The notes under the pieces were generated by a model. That model did not search any database, was not told the origin of the DNA, and was given only the letters and a program-made list of their open reading frames with translations. Made by a program: the position numbers and the translations under genes. 64,000 bases of DNA. Source: CAMUQR01 sp963539845. Its GTDB lineage: Bacteria; Patescibacteriota; Saccharimonadia; Saccharimonadales; Saccharimonadaceae. How positions within the stretch are numbered: position 1 is the stretch's first letter; each line of letters starts with the position of its first letter. Shown here piece by piece: positions 36,594 through 45,048 of this stretch. The stretch lies in NCBI GenBank assembly GCA_963539845.1, contig CAUTML010000001.1, forward strand, positions 248,001 to 312,000. Direction: 5' to 3'.

Positions 36594-37463
36594 ATGACCA
36601 AAATACTTTTAGTCGAAGACGATAAAAGTCTTCAAGAAATCTACGGCGTCCGGCTCGGTTCGGAAGGCTATAATGTGCTAATTGCCGGTGATGGCGAAGA
36701 AGCTTTAAACATCGCTCTTAACGAAAAACCAGATTTAATCCTCAGCGATGTAATGATGCCGAAGATTTCTGGGTTTGATATGCTTGATATTTTGCGTAGT
36801 ACCCCAGGCATTAAAGACACCAAAGTCATTATCATGACCGCCTTATCGAGCGATGATCAACGCGAGCGTGGCGAGAAACTTGGCGCCGATGTTTATCTAG
36901 TCAAATCTCAAGTTGGCATCGAAGATGTCGTTCAGGCCGTTAAAAATCTACTCGAAGATAAACCGGCTAATAATCAACTATCGGCTGAAGAAATTTCCGA
37001 AGCAGCAGCTCAAGAAGCAATCAACCAGCCACTACCGACTGAACCCACCGAAGCCGATTTTGAACAAGCCAAAACCGAGTTGCGCAATGATATGCTTCAA
37101 CCGTCTACCGCCCCCGAGCAAACCACCGAATCAGATAGGCCAACCGCCGAGGTTTCTGCGTTTTCACCCAACACTACTGCTTCGGAAATAACCGCCCTCG
37201 ATAACCAACCCGCTTCCACCGACGAGCCGACCACTGCGATTGATCAGTCGACAGCATCTCAGGACACCCCGGTCGCTTCTCTATCAGCCTCAGAAGCAGA
37301 GCACCTTTCTCAAAACCAGACCATCCCAACCGAACCAACCCCAGAACCAGTTTATTCGCCCCAAGACCAAACCGCTCCTGACTCGACCACCATCAATCCG
37401 CAATATCGCCAACCAGCGTCTTTACGCGATTTGATCCCTGAACGCCAGCAAACCAATGACTAA
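36594..37463 (+). CDS. Response regulator with receiver domain and long disordered tail, no DNA-binding domain
   Basis: Residues 1-120 are a complete receiver domain: acidic D9-D10, phospho-acceptor D52 in LILSDVMMP, T82 and K104. Residues 125-289 are a Thr/Glu/Pro/Ser-rich low-complexity tail ending near QYRQPASLRDLIPERQQ, with no helix-turn-helix. It therefore cannot act as a usual transcription factor. It may work through protein contacts, or the conserved-looking last 20 residues may be a docking motif. GGAG precedes the start. The gene overlaps the next one by eight bases, so it is coupled to the pseudouridine synthase. Confidence 0.88.
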   Translation: MTKILLVEDDKSLQEIYGVRLGSEGYNVLIAGDGEEALNIALNEKPDLILSDVMMPKISGFDMLDILRSTPGIKDTKVIIMTALSSDDQRERGEKLGADVYLVKSQVGIEDVVQAVKNLLEDKPANNQLSAEEISEAAAQEAINQPLPTEPTEADFEQAKTELRNDMLQPSTAPEQTTESDRPTAEVSAFSPNTTASEITALDNQPASTDEPTTAIDQSTASQDTPVASLSASEAEHLSQNQTIPTEPTPEPVYSPQDQTAPDSTTINPQYRQPASLRDLIPERQQTND

Positions 37464-38145
37464 CAATCCTGAACCAATTCGTCTCAACAAACACCTAGCG
37501 ACAGTTTTAGGTGTGTCTCGACGCCAGGCTGATGAGCTAATTGAGCAGGGCAGGGTAAAAATCAACCACCAACCAGCCATTATCGGTCAAAAAATCACGC
37601 CCAATGATCAAATTACTGTGAATAATCAACCGCTCCAAGTCCAAAACCGCCCACAACTAATTGCTATCAACAAACCTACCGGCGTCACTTGTTCACGACA
37701 CCGCCAAAAAGGCGACCGCACCATTTATGATTTGTTGCCAAGTCATTTACGCCACCTCAAAACCGTCGGACGCCTCGACAAAAACAGCTCTGGCTTAATT
37801 CTGATGGCTAGCGATGGTGATTTTATCCACCGCATGACGCACCCCAGTTTTCAAAAAACCAAGGTCTACAAGGTCCGACTCGACCTCGATTTGGCGCCAC
37901 TTCATCAGCAGATGATTAATGATTTTGGTGTGGTCTTAGCCGACGGACGCAGTCAACTTCAACTTAGTCGCTTATCTGATGAACATCGCCGTGATTGGCA
38001 AGTGACTATGAGCGAGGGACGCAATCGCCAAATTCGCCGCACTTTTTCCGCTCTTGGATATGAGGTTATTAAGCTTCACCGCATCCAATTTGGACCTTAT
38101 CAACTGACCAGCCTTAGACCCGGCGAGTTTACTATCATCAAATGA
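37456..38145 (+). CDS. Pseudouridine synthase, RsuA/RluB family
   Basis: 229-residue enzyme that isomerises uridine in rRNA. An S4 RNA-binding domain (about residues 7-60: RLNKHLATVLGVSRRQADEL) is followed by the catalytic domain with GRLDKNSSGLILM (catalytic aspartate) and SEGRNRQIRRTF. Both RsuA (16S) and RluB/E/F (23S) share these motifs, so the target is left open. TGA stop. Coupled by overlap to the response regulator upstream and followed 49 bases later by der. Confidence 0.9.
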   Translation: MTNNPEPIRLNKHLATVLGVSRRQADELIEQGRVKINHQPAIIGQKITPNDQITVNNQPLQVQNRPQLIAINKPTGVTCSRHRQKGDRTIYDLLPSHLRHLKTVGRLDKNSSGLILMASDGDFIHRMTHPSFQKTKVYKVRLDLDLAPLHQQMINDFGVVLADGRSQLQLSRLSDEHRRDWQVTMSEGRNRQIRRTFSALGYEVIKLHRIQFGPYQLTSLRPGEFTIIK

Positions 38146-38194
38146 CTTCCAAAAATCACCAAAATGTGGTATAATATAAAAGAGTTATTATCCT

Positions 38195-39658
38195 ATGAAA
38201 AAATCATTACCCAATATCGCTATTATCGGTCAAGCCAACGTCGGCAAAAGCTCGCTGTTTAATCGGCTAGTGGGCAGTCGCCAGGCGATTGTCGCTAAAG
38301 AAGCCGGCACCACCCGCGACAACGTGCTGGCTCAGGTTAAATTTGGGCAAAAAACTGGCTGGCTAGTTGATACTGCTGGTCTCAAAGACCCAACTGACAA
38401 TTTCGAAGCTAACATCCAAGATCAAATCACCGAAGCTGTCGAATTAGCCGATGTAATCATGGTGGTGGTCGATAGTACACTTTTTCCAACTCAAGACGAC
38501 CGCCAGATCGCCAAAACCGCTCTCAAAAACCGCAAACCAGTTGTCCTAGTCGTCAACAAAACCGACTTACGCTCCAGCGTTGATCGCAGTGAGTGGCTCA
38601 AGCTCGGTATCAAAGATATTTTCTACACATCTGCCAATCATAACTCTGGCATCTCTGAATTAGTTAATCACCTCGAATCACTGATCCCCGAGATCAAAAT
38701 CCAACCGACCACCACCAAAACCAAAGTCGCTCTAATTGGTCGACCAAATGTCGGTAAAAGTTTCTTGTTTAACACCTTAGCTGGCAAGCAACAGGCCGTA
38801 GTGGCCAATATCGCCGGCACCACCCGCGATCTCAACCGCATCACCATCAATTATCACCAACAGCCGATTGAATTTATCGACACCGCTGGCTACCGCAAGC
38901 CCGGCAAACAGCAAGTTGGCATCGAAAAATTCTCGGTTTTGCGCACTCTGCAGGCCATCGAAGAAGCCGACATTTGTGTGTTGGTGATTGACGGCACCGA
39001 ATACAGCACTCAGCTCGACCATAAATTAGCCGGCATTATCGACGAATCTGGTCGAGGGCTAATTATCGCGATTTCCAAAAGCGATTTAATCCCCGAAAAA
39101 GAAACTAAGGACCGTATTATGCGCCGAATTACTCACGATTTTCAGTTTACGCCGTATGCGCCACTGATTTTCACCTCGAGTATCACCGGTAAAAACGTCG
39201 CTAAACTCTTTGACTTAACACTAGACATCATGAAGCATCGCCAGCAGACCATTCCAACCAGTCAACTCAACCAAATCCTAACCGACGCTAAACTCAAACA
39301 CCCACCAGCTGGCCTCAAAAACACTTACCCAAAACTTCGCTATATGGTCCAAACCGACAACAATCCGCCGTGGTTTGTAGTGTATGGCTCCAATCTCAAG
39401 TTCCTACACTGGAGTTACAAACGCTACCTCGACAGTGTTGTGCGCGATAATTTCGATTTTACCGGCACACCAATTAAATTCTCCTTTCGCGACGAAAAAC
39501 AAATTGCCAAAAACCGCCAAGCCGGCCTTGACAAGCCCGCCAAAACTGACAAATTCACCAAAACCACCCAACCAACCACCAAGCACTCATCGACCCGTTC
39601 GACCAGTCTCAGCAGTCGCCGAACCACCGCTAACAAGCGTTCCACGCCCAGGAGATAA
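38195..39658 (+). CDS. der: Ribosome-assembly GTPase Der (EngA)
   Basis: Tandem-GTPase of 487 residues needed for 50S assembly. First G domain: GQANVGKSSLFNRL, DTAGL, NKTDL. Second G domain: GRPNVGKSFLFNTL, DTAGYRKPGKQ, SKSDL. The C-terminal KH-like domain reads PPWFVVYGSN...FTGTPIKFSFR. It ends in a 55-residue Lys/Thr/Ser/Arg-rich tail, longer than usual. TATAAT lies about 20 bases upstream of the start. Confidence 0.95.
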   Translation: MKKSLPNIAIIGQANVGKSSLFNRLVGSRQAIVAKEAGTTRDNVLAQVKFGQKTGWLVDTAGLKDPTDNFEANIQDQITEAVELADVIMVVVDSTLFPTQDDRQIAKTALKNRKPVVLVVNKTDLRSSVDRSEWLKLGIKDIFYTSANHNSGISELVNHLESLIPEIKIQPTTTKTKVALIGRPNVGKSFLFNTLAGKQQAVVANIAGTTRDLNRITINYHQQPIEFIDTAGYRKPGKQQVGIEKFSVLRTLQAIEEADICVLVIDGTEYSTQLDHKLAGIIDESGRGLIIAISKSDLIPEKETKDRIMRRITHDFQFTPYAPLIFTSSITGKNVAKLFDLTLDIMKHRQQTIPTSQLNQILTDAKLKHPPAGLKNTYPKLRYMVQTDNNPPWFVVYGSNLKFLHWSYKRYLDSVVRDNFDFTGTPIKFSFRDEKQIAKNRQAGLDKPAKTDKFTKTTQPTTKHSSTRSTSLSSRRTTANKRSTPRR

Positions 39659-39664
39659 CCACTG

Positions 39665-40426
39665 ATGAATTTAATTAGTTTTTTTCAGCAATTTTTTCGC
39701 CATCAGCCGGATGGGGCAATCAGCATGGCGACTTTTGATCAGGCTCATTTGATGCTTCTGGCACTAGCCGTTCTCGGTTGCGCGTTTATTTTGAACGATT
39801 ATTATTTGATTTTTAAACAAGACAAGTTCAAAAAAATCCTAGCCTACACGCTCCTGGCGCAACAGGCAATCATGTATGCTTGGTATTTTTCCGCCGGGCA
39901 ATATTTCAATCTAGCCGAAGCCTTGCCACTTTATAACTGCCGAATTGCGATTTTTTGTGCGATTATTGGCTTATTAACCAACAACCAAACCGCTCGGCTA
40001 ATCACTAGCTATTGGGGGATTTTCGGGGGCGTTGTCGCTTTAATCATCATCAATCCCGACCAATTCTTATTCCCGCATTGGGGCTATGTGTCGTATTTCG
40101 TCGGGCATATTATCTTGCTGTGGACTGCGGTCTATTTTGCCAAAACCAGTCCAGCCGCCAATCTCGATTCACTGCGCCAGATCGCCATTATCACCAACAT
40201 TTTCCATATCATTATCATCGGTTTTAATTATATCGCCAACACTAATTATTGTTATCTCAACCGTCTACCGCTCCAATCTGTCCAGCTCAACTGGCCCGCA
40301 CCACTTTATAACATCGTCGCTCTTTTAGGATTTAACGTGTTGTTATTCGTCGTCTTTTTGGTTTTACAACAATTTAAACCAACCAAACTTTCCACTCAAG
40401 TCGTTTTTGCTAAAAACCTCAATTAA
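39665..40426 (+). CDS. YwaF/TIGR02206-like membrane protein
   Basis: 253 residues with six or seven hydrophobic segments. It shows the family pattern: an early F-D-Q-A-H-L (usually a histidine near the first helix), LPLYNCRIAIF in the middle, PHWGYVSYFVGHI and FNYIANTNYCYL. Members (YwaF, TMEM164) have conserved His and Cys in the membrane and recent work on TMEM164 points to acyl transfer; the bacterial role is unclear. It starts six bases after the der stop. Confidence 0.75.
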   Translation: MNLISFFQQFFRHQPDGAISMATFDQAHLMLLALAVLGCAFILNDYYLIFKQDKFKKILAYTLLAQQAIMYAWYFSAGQYFNLAEALPLYNCRIAIFCAIIGLLTNNQTARLITSYWGIFGGVVALIIINPDQFLFPHWGYVSYFVGHIILLWTAVYFAKTSPAANLDSLRQIAIITNIFHIIIIGFNYIANTNYCYLNRLPLQSVQLNWPAPLYNIVALLGFNVLLFVVFLVLQQFKPTKLSTQVVFAKNLN

Positions 40427-40482
40427 AATTTTAGTGAGTTGTGTGTTAAAATATAACCATAAGTTTTAACAAAGGAAATGCT

Positions 40483-41064
40483 ATGAAATTAATTTTGGCT
40501 CAGGGTAATATTGGCAACAATTACAACAGCACCCGCCACAATATTGGTTTCCAAATTATTGACGACATCGCGCGCAATTACCAGGGAATTTGGAGCGAAA
40601 AAAAGGCTTTTCGGGCGCTGGTTTGTGAACTACGCATCAGTGACGAAAAAGTTTTACTAATCAAACCAACAACTTTTTATAATCTGACCGGTTTTACTTT
40701 AAAAACTATCGCTGATTTTTATAAAATTGATTTTACGACTGATTTATTAGTTCTGCATGATGATTTAGCGCTTGATTTTGGGGTTATTAAAACTCGCGAC
40801 ACCGGTAGCGCCGGTGGCAATAAAGGCCTACAATCGATCATCAGCCAAATTGGCGTTGATTTTCGTCGCATCAAAATCGGCATCAACAACGATCAGCGCA
40901 ATTTAATCGCCAAATCAGACTTCGTCCTGGGGCATTTTACCAAAGACGAACAGCAATTCCTATCCGATATCTCCAATCAAGTCCAAATCCTAACCCAAAA
41001 TTTCATCAGTGGCTCGTTTGAAAACTCCACCTACAAACTCACTAAAAAACCATCTGTTATTTAA
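40483..41064 (+). CDS. pth: Peptidyl-tRNA hydrolase
   Basis: 193-residue recycling enzyme that frees peptides from dropped-off tRNA. Motifs: LAQGNIGNNYNSTRHNIGF with the catalytic histidine, KPTTFYNLTG, LLVLHDDLALDFG, and GSAGGNKGLQSII. The substrate-gating region and length are normal. AAAGGAA precedes the ATG. The 3' end faces the minus-strand RNA described next. Confidence 0.93.
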   Translation: MKLILAQGNIGNNYNSTRHNIGFQIIDDIARNYQGIWSEKKAFRALVCELRISDEKVLLIKPTTFYNLTGFTLKTIADFYKIDFTTDLLVLHDDLALDFGVIKTRDTGSAGGNKGLQSIISQIGVDFRRIKIGINNDQRNLIAKSDFVLGHFTKDEQQFLSDISNQVQILTQNFISGSFENSTYKLTKKPSVI

Positions 41065-41099
41065 AAATCCGCTATCTGACCGCCGTAAAAGTCATTTAA

Positions 41100-41340
41100 A
41101 AATCAAAAAGCGCTAGGTAAGGGTGGGCATCACCTAGCGCCATTTGACCCTTTAACACGCCTTTATCTGGCTCTCTCACGAAGCGTGACCCACCTCACAA
41201 TTCACTGGGGTCCGCCGGTTAAAGGGGTTATGACACACATCAAGATAGCTTTTGTTAATAAAAAGGGGAAGGGGATAATATTTCTAACTTGCTATGTGTT
41301 AAACTGATGTTCGATGAGGCTCTCAATCCTCACCAACATT
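41100..41340 (-). ncRNA. Orphan structured RNA, about 240 bases
   Basis: No ORF of meaningful length lies in this stretch on either strand, yet the minus strand has a full promoter, folded segments and a terminator. The 5' hairpin pairs ATGTT/AACAT and GATGAGG/CCTCACC (41307-41319 with 41328-41339). A nine-base-pair helix joins 41218-41226 to 41148-41156 (GTTAAAGGG/CCCTTTAAC). The terminator stem GCGCTAGGT/ACCTAGCGC (41110-41118, 41132-41140) is followed on the minus strand by TTTTTGATTTTT. It does not match tmRNA, RNase P RNA, SRP RNA or 6S consensus as far as can be judged by eye. It lies between pth and dprA and is antisense to neither. Confidence 0.7.
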
Positions 41341-41343
41341 TTC

Positions 41344-41372
41344 ATTATAGCATACTTTAGATATAAAGTCAA
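41344..41372 (-). promoter_or_regulatory. Consensus promoter of the orphan RNA
   Basis: On the minus strand TTGACT (41367-41372), exactly 17 bases, TATAAT (41344-41349), with TGC before the hexamer. Transcription would begin near 41338. Confidence 0.85.
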
Positions 41373-41389
41373 CTATTAAATACTATTTT

Positions 41390-42259
41390 ATGGAAATTAA
41401 ATTTATTAAACCAGTTAAGCATAAGTTTTTCAATAGGCTAATTGAAACTTATCAACCGCCGGAAAAAATCCATTATCTCGGGCATTTACCAGAGGTCGAG
41501 GCGCCAATTGTGGCAATTGTTGGTTCGCGTAAACCGACCGCTTATGGGCGACAAATTGCCCATCAATTAGCTTTTGACTTAGCTAAAAAAGGTGTGATAA
41601 TAATCAGCGGTTTAGCCCTAGGCATTGATGCTATCGCCCACAAGGGCTGTTTAGAAGCCGGGGGATTGACCGTTGCCGTCCTCGGTAGCGGGTTAAATCA
41701 CATCACTCCACACACCAATCGTCATTTAGCCCAAAAAATCCTCGACTCCGGAGGCGCGATTTTGAGTGAATATGCGCCCGATCAGCCGGCGTTACCACAT
41801 CAATTTTTAGAACGCAATCGGATTGTCAGTGGACTAGCTGATGGAGTAATCGTAGTCGAAGCCGCCTCACGCAGTGGCACATTATCGACCGCCGCCCACG
41901 CCCTTGGTCAAAACCACGAAGTTTTTGCGGTCCCAGGCGCCATCACCAGCCCAATGTCGGTTGGTTGTCATAATTTGATCAAACAGGGCGCTCAACTAAT
42001 CACTTCGGCTGAAGATGTCTGTTTGACGCTCGGGATTACTAGCACCGACGCCACCGATCCTCAACCAAAACTACCCATCATCAGCGACCCGATTCAGAGC
42101 CGAATTCTCAAGCTGATTGCCGACGGCATGAGCGACGGCGACCAAATCCTGCATCAACTCAAACTCAGCCCCGACGAGTTTAACTTTCACCTGACTATGC
42201 TGGAAATCAATGGCCATATTACACCGCTCGGCGCCAATCGCTGGATGCTGAAGCTTTAA
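41390..42259 (+). CDS. dprA: DNA-processing protein DprA
   Basis: 289-residue single-strand DNA-binding protein that loads RecA on incoming DNA in transformation. Rossmann-like core: AIVGSRKPTAYGRQ, IISGLALGIDAIAH, TVAVLGSGLNHITP, SEYAPDQPALPHQFLERNRIVSGL, ASRSGTLSTA, and VFAVPGAI. The C-terminal winged-helix-like region (about 225-289) is present. The N-terminal SAM-like domain is very short. With pilin-like genes nearby, natural competence is plausible. In many bacteria topA follows dprA directly; here 2.8 kb separate them. Confidence 0.93.
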   Translation: MEIKFIKPVKHKFFNRLIETYQPPEKIHYLGHLPEVEAPIVAIVGSRKPTAYGRQIAHQLAFDLAKKGVIIISGLALGIDAIAHKGCLEAGGLTVAVLGSGLNHITPHTNRHLAQKILDSGGAILSEYAPDQPALPHQFLERNRIVSGLADGVIVVEAASRSGTLSTAAHALGQNHEVFAVPGAITSPMSVGCHNLIKQGAQLITSAEDVCLTLGITSTDATDPQPKLPIISDPIQSRILKLIADGMSDGDQILHQLKLSPDEFNFHLTMLEINGHITPLGANRWMLKL

Positions 42260-42310
42260 AACCACATCTGATTGTTATATAATCTTAACAATAATCATTC
42301 TTTTAATATC

Positions 42311-42973
42311 ATGAATATTATTTTTAATCCAAATATTACCAAGCAATCACTTATTACAAACTACCTTAAACAGGTCGTTACCAATATTAATTCGGTGTTA
42401 AAAATTGATCTAACTAATGTTGATTTTTATATTACCCACACGCCAGAAAACAGGCCAGTAGAGCAGGAAACAATGACCGCCGTCACTTATGAGTCAGGCG
42501 TTATTATTATTAAACTTTTTATGCTCGATTTCACCGCAAACGAGCTAAAATCACTGCTTTATCATGAACTGAATCACGCCTATCGCAATCAACTATCATC
42601 TACTGAACAAAATCCAACGCTGTTTAATTGGATGTTACTCGAAGGTTTAGCGGTGAGTTTTGAAAAATGGGCTATGCGCCACTTTGAAAGCTCGTCGGCT
42701 TTTTGCTCACCAGCACAAACAGCATCGAATCAACAATTACTACATGGCTTATCAGAAATACTTAAAATTGATCAACAAAGGGCCAATTGGAATTATTACG
42801 ATTGGTTTTATAACTTTGATCGAGTCTCCAGTATGCCCGCTAATTTTGCTTATCAAATCGGTGAGTTTTTAGTTGAGCAATATTGTCAGCGCTTTCAAAT
42901 TGACCCAGCTCAAGCTTCTGAATTACCAAACCAAACTTTTTTGCAGTTCGCGGAGAAACTATGCGCCAAATAA
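42311..42973 (+). CDS. Predicted zinc protease, DUF2268-like
   Basis: 220 residues from ATG 42311. H85-E86-L-N-H89 is an HExxH zinc site, and M-L-L-E111-G-L-A about 22 residues later supplies the usual third ligand of gluzincin-type enzymes. No signal peptide is seen, so it may act in the cytoplasm. TATAAT at 42278-42283 is the probable -10; no Shine-Dalgarno sequence is clear. It overlaps the next gene by 13 bases. The DUF2268 assignment rests on overall layout (HExxH then LxEGLA) and is inference. Confidence 0.7.
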   Translation: MNIIFNPNITKQSLITNYLKQVVTNINSVLKIDLTNVDFYITHTPENRPVEQETMTAVTYESGVIIIKLFMLDFTANELKSLLYHELNHAYRNQLSSTEQNPTLFNWMLLEGLAVSFEKWAMRHFESSSAFCSPAQTASNQQLLHGLSEILKIDQQRANWNYYDWFYNFDRVSSMPANFAYQIGEFLVEQYCQRFQIDPAQASELPNQTFLQFAEKLCAK

Positions 42974-43578
42974 TTTTAGGTTCAATCAAAAATAGTCCAA
43001 TCATCACTCACAATATCGCGAGAGCTTTTATCCAAGCTCGCGAGTTTTTATACAATTTAAATATCGACTTAGACATCGATTATCTTTTTTTCGGACAGAC
43101 CGAAGTTGATTGGACATACGGCCTAGAATATGAACGACACTCATCCTTCATTGAATTTATCATTCAGACTAGTCAACCACCGACTCTCACAAATCTCACA
43201 GCCATAATCATCAAATCAAGCGTCGAACAATATCTCGTCAAAACACGACAGACTGATTTTGGTAACCGTTTTCTGTTTGACTTATATCGGATGGGGTGCG
43301 GTACATGCCTTGCCAAAAAGGCGGTTCCTGACTGGTCAACACCGGACATTCAACCATTGTTAAAACAGGTCTCAGCTCATGCGAAACAGAGTCTACAATC
43401 TCAAACAACTGATGATTATTGGTTTAGCGTGACAGACGGGCAACCGCATGATTTTTTGATTTGGTGGTTTGGATTGACAATTATTGAGACAATAAAGATT
43501 CAACAGTTATCACAAGTTTTAAACATTTCAGAAGAAATATTAGCAAAGCACTTGCAATTATATATTGACAATGCGTGA
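42961..43578 (+). CDS. Protease-like protein lacking the zinc site
   Basis: 205 residues. It lines up along its length with the preceding zinc protease: the segment LFDLYRMGCGTCLAKK matches LFNWMLLEGLAVSFEK, and the later WWFGLTIIETIKIQQL matches FAYQIGEFLVEQYCQRF. At the HExxH position it reads IIKSSVEQYLV, and the ligand glutamate is also lost, so it should be catalytically inactive. GGAG five bases before the ATG lies within the upstream gene, and the 13-base overlap implies coupled translation in a fixed ratio. It is likely a dead partner subunit or substrate-recognition protein. It carries a C-G-T-C pair. Confidence 0.65.
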   Translation: MRQIILGSIKNSPIITHNIARAFIQAREFLYNLNIDLDIDYLFFGQTEVDWTYGLEYERHSSFIEFIIQTSQPPTLTNLTAIIIKSSVEQYLVKTRQTDFGNRFLFDLYRMGCGTCLAKKAVPDWSTPDIQPLLKQVSAHAKQSLQSQTTDDYWFSVTDGQPHDFLIWWFGLTIIETIKIQQLSQVLNISEEILAKHLQLYIDNA

Positions 43579-43642
43579 TTAATATACTATTTTTAAAAAG
43601 GAAACTTCTACATTTTTTGATTGATTATAGGAGGAAAATCAA

Positions 43643-43756
43643 ATGAGAAGAGAACTTTTGAAAGCACAAAATGGTAACGGTGGCGGTGGCCACAAAGGCG
43701 GATCTGGAAAAGGTACAAATGGTGGTGGTACGAGAGGAGGAAACAGAGGTCAATAA
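43643..43756 (+). CDS. Glycine-rich micropeptide, 37 residues
   Basis: Too short for usual gene calling. A perfect AGGAGG (43629-43634) lies eight bases before the ATG. The product has a short charged head (MRRELLKAQ) and then a tail in which about half the residues are Gly, with Asn, Lys, Arg, Thr and one His, ending RGGNRGQ. A possible own promoter is TTGACA (43565-43570), 17 bases, TATTTT (43588-43593). A terminator follows at once. It may be a precursor peptide cut by the upstream protease pair, a secreted peptide, or an RGG-type RNA-binding peptide. Confidence 0.7.
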   Translation: MRRELLKAQNGNGGGGHKGGSGKGTNGGGTRGGNRGQ

Positions 43757-43763
43757 CCATACT

Positions 43764-43793
43764 AGCCAAGATTGATTCTTGGCTTTTTATTTG
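43764..43793 (+). terminator. Terminator of the micropeptide unit
   Basis: Stem AGCCAAG/CTTGGCT (43764-43770, 43778-43784), loop of seven bases, then TTTTTATTT. Confidence 0.85.
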
Positions 43794-43839
43794 GTCACAT
43801 ATTTAACTTCCTCAAAATCTTAATGACGCCAAAGTTAAT

Positions 43840-43871
43840 TATTTGCCATTTTGCTGTAAAAGCTTTATACT
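43840..43871 (+). repeat. 32-bp direct repeat, copy 1 (copy of the topA promoter)
   Basis: Identical in 31 of 32 bases to 45049-45080, immediately upstream of topA. It includes the -10 TATACT (43866-43871). Past the repeat, AAATG matches the topA start region if five bases are skipped. It lies 120 bases before the NUDIX gene and may drive it. Confidence 0.9.
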
Positions 43872-43990
43872 AAATGCTATTAGATATATAATTCAAGACA
43901 GTGCTTATGAAAAAGAAATTGATTATCGTCTCTAGCGGGTTATCCTACTAACCGGACAAACGATTTTATCAAACAAAGCGGGGATCTGAT

Positions 43991-44473
43991 ATGAATAATT
44001 TGGTTTTTTCAAAGCAAGACAATGACAAGTGGGCAAAAAAATTGCCAGGTAAAATGACTAGCGCCTGTTTAATTATTATTCGCCAAAACAAGGCACTCAT
44101 GGTAAAAGCAAATTATAAAGATCATTGGACCTTCCCGAGTGGCATTGTAGATGATAACGAATCACCTTTAGATGCAGCCATTCGCGAAACAAAAGAAGAG
44201 ACGAACATCACCGTCTCCAAATCTCAATGCAGTCATTTCTGCACTATTTTTACTTATTCGGACGGCGATAGTCGTGATCGCTTTAATTTTGCTTTTATCG
44301 CACAATCATTACCCGATACATTGCAGATACGATGCAATGATCATGAAATTAGTTCTTATTCATGGATTAGATTAAATGAAATAGCAAAAAAATCCAAATA
44401 CAAAGGAAGCTACTTAATTCTGCAAGCTTTATTAACTAACAGAATAAGCGGTCATTATTTTGAAGTTCGTTAA
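43991..44473 (+). CDS. NUDIX hydrolase
   Basis: 160-residue pyrophosphohydrolase of nucleoside diphosphates linked to another moiety. The NUDIX box is complete: G-I-V-D-D-N-E-S-P-L-D-A-A-I-R-E-T-K-E-E with E at the catalytic spacing, followed by TNI. Substrate unknown. A GGGGATCT element precedes the ATG. A 14-codon ORF (MKKKLIIVSSGLSY) lies just upstream and may be a remnant of another gene. Its last four bases overlap the convergent truncated zincin. Codon use is more AT-rich than core genes nearby. Confidence 0.88.
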   Translation: MNNLVFSKQDNDKWAKKLPGKMTSACLIIIRQNKALMVKANYKDHWTFPSGIVDDNESPLDAAIRETKEETNITVSKSQCSHFCTIFTYSDGDSRDRFNFAFIAQSLPDTLQIRCNDHEISSYSWIRLNEIAKKSKYKGSYLILQALLTNRISGHYFEVR

Positions 44474-44973
44474 ATAACACTGCCTACTTCAATTAATTTA
44501 TGTTGAAAATGCAAACATTCATGCATAAACATCAAAATTGGATTATTCGCACGCTCATCAAGCGTTGCATATACAAACATTTCACCAATATTATCGTAAT
44601 AATTATATGGTAACCGTGGGAAGGTTGTCAGCAGAAAATGATATTCCGTTAAAAACAATGGTTTATTTGTTAAGTGTTCAACAGCTTGACACGCCAATAT
44701 AAACCGCTCTGCCAATTGCTGTTCTAGTTGAGCCTGAAATTTAGTCAACATATCGCTGTCTTGTTGACGCTTAAGAAGCTGGCGATGAATATAATCCTCA
44801 GCTTGCTGGTCGGGCAATTCAGCTATTTTATCATATAATTCTATATCATCAACACTAAGTAAAGTATTGCGCCAATCTTGACCATGGATTGGGTTATGTG
44901 CGTCCAGCCAATTCCACTCATCAGTTGCTAAATCATAAAAGATTTTATATTGGTACTGCGTAGTATTAGCATA
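44470..44973 (-). pseudogene. 5'-truncated zincin-like gene (HECLH)
   Basis: An open frame of 167 codons on the minus strand with good coding character, ending in a H-E-C-L-H zinc-type motif close to the stop. No ATG or GTG lies in frame upstream of a TTG at 44817, although the frame stays open to 44973 and the extra 52 codons look protein-like (for example FYDLATDEWNWLDAH). The start seems to have been lost. The break lies about 75 bases from the right-hand copy of the 32-bp repeat. Only about 14 residues follow the zinc motif, so the C-terminus may be cut too. A TTG-started 115-residue protein is the alternative. Confidence 0.55.
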
Positions 44974-45048
44974 TCATATGTTTCAATACTTAAAGCCCTT
45001 GCTTTTCATCTTTGCTATCTGCATTATTCAAAAAACAACAATCACGGA

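Noticed and set aside
5138..40426. Possible recoding of TGA as glycine, as in some Patescibacteria.
   Set aside because: TGA serves as a normal stop at several well-bounded genes, for example 11444, 38145, and in the ATGA overlap at 54737.
41262..41310. Minus-strand CATAGCAAGTTAGAAATA resembles part of Cas9 tracrRNA.
   Set aside because: No cas genes, repeat array or matching repeat lies in the window; the likeness is about 12 bases and probably chance.
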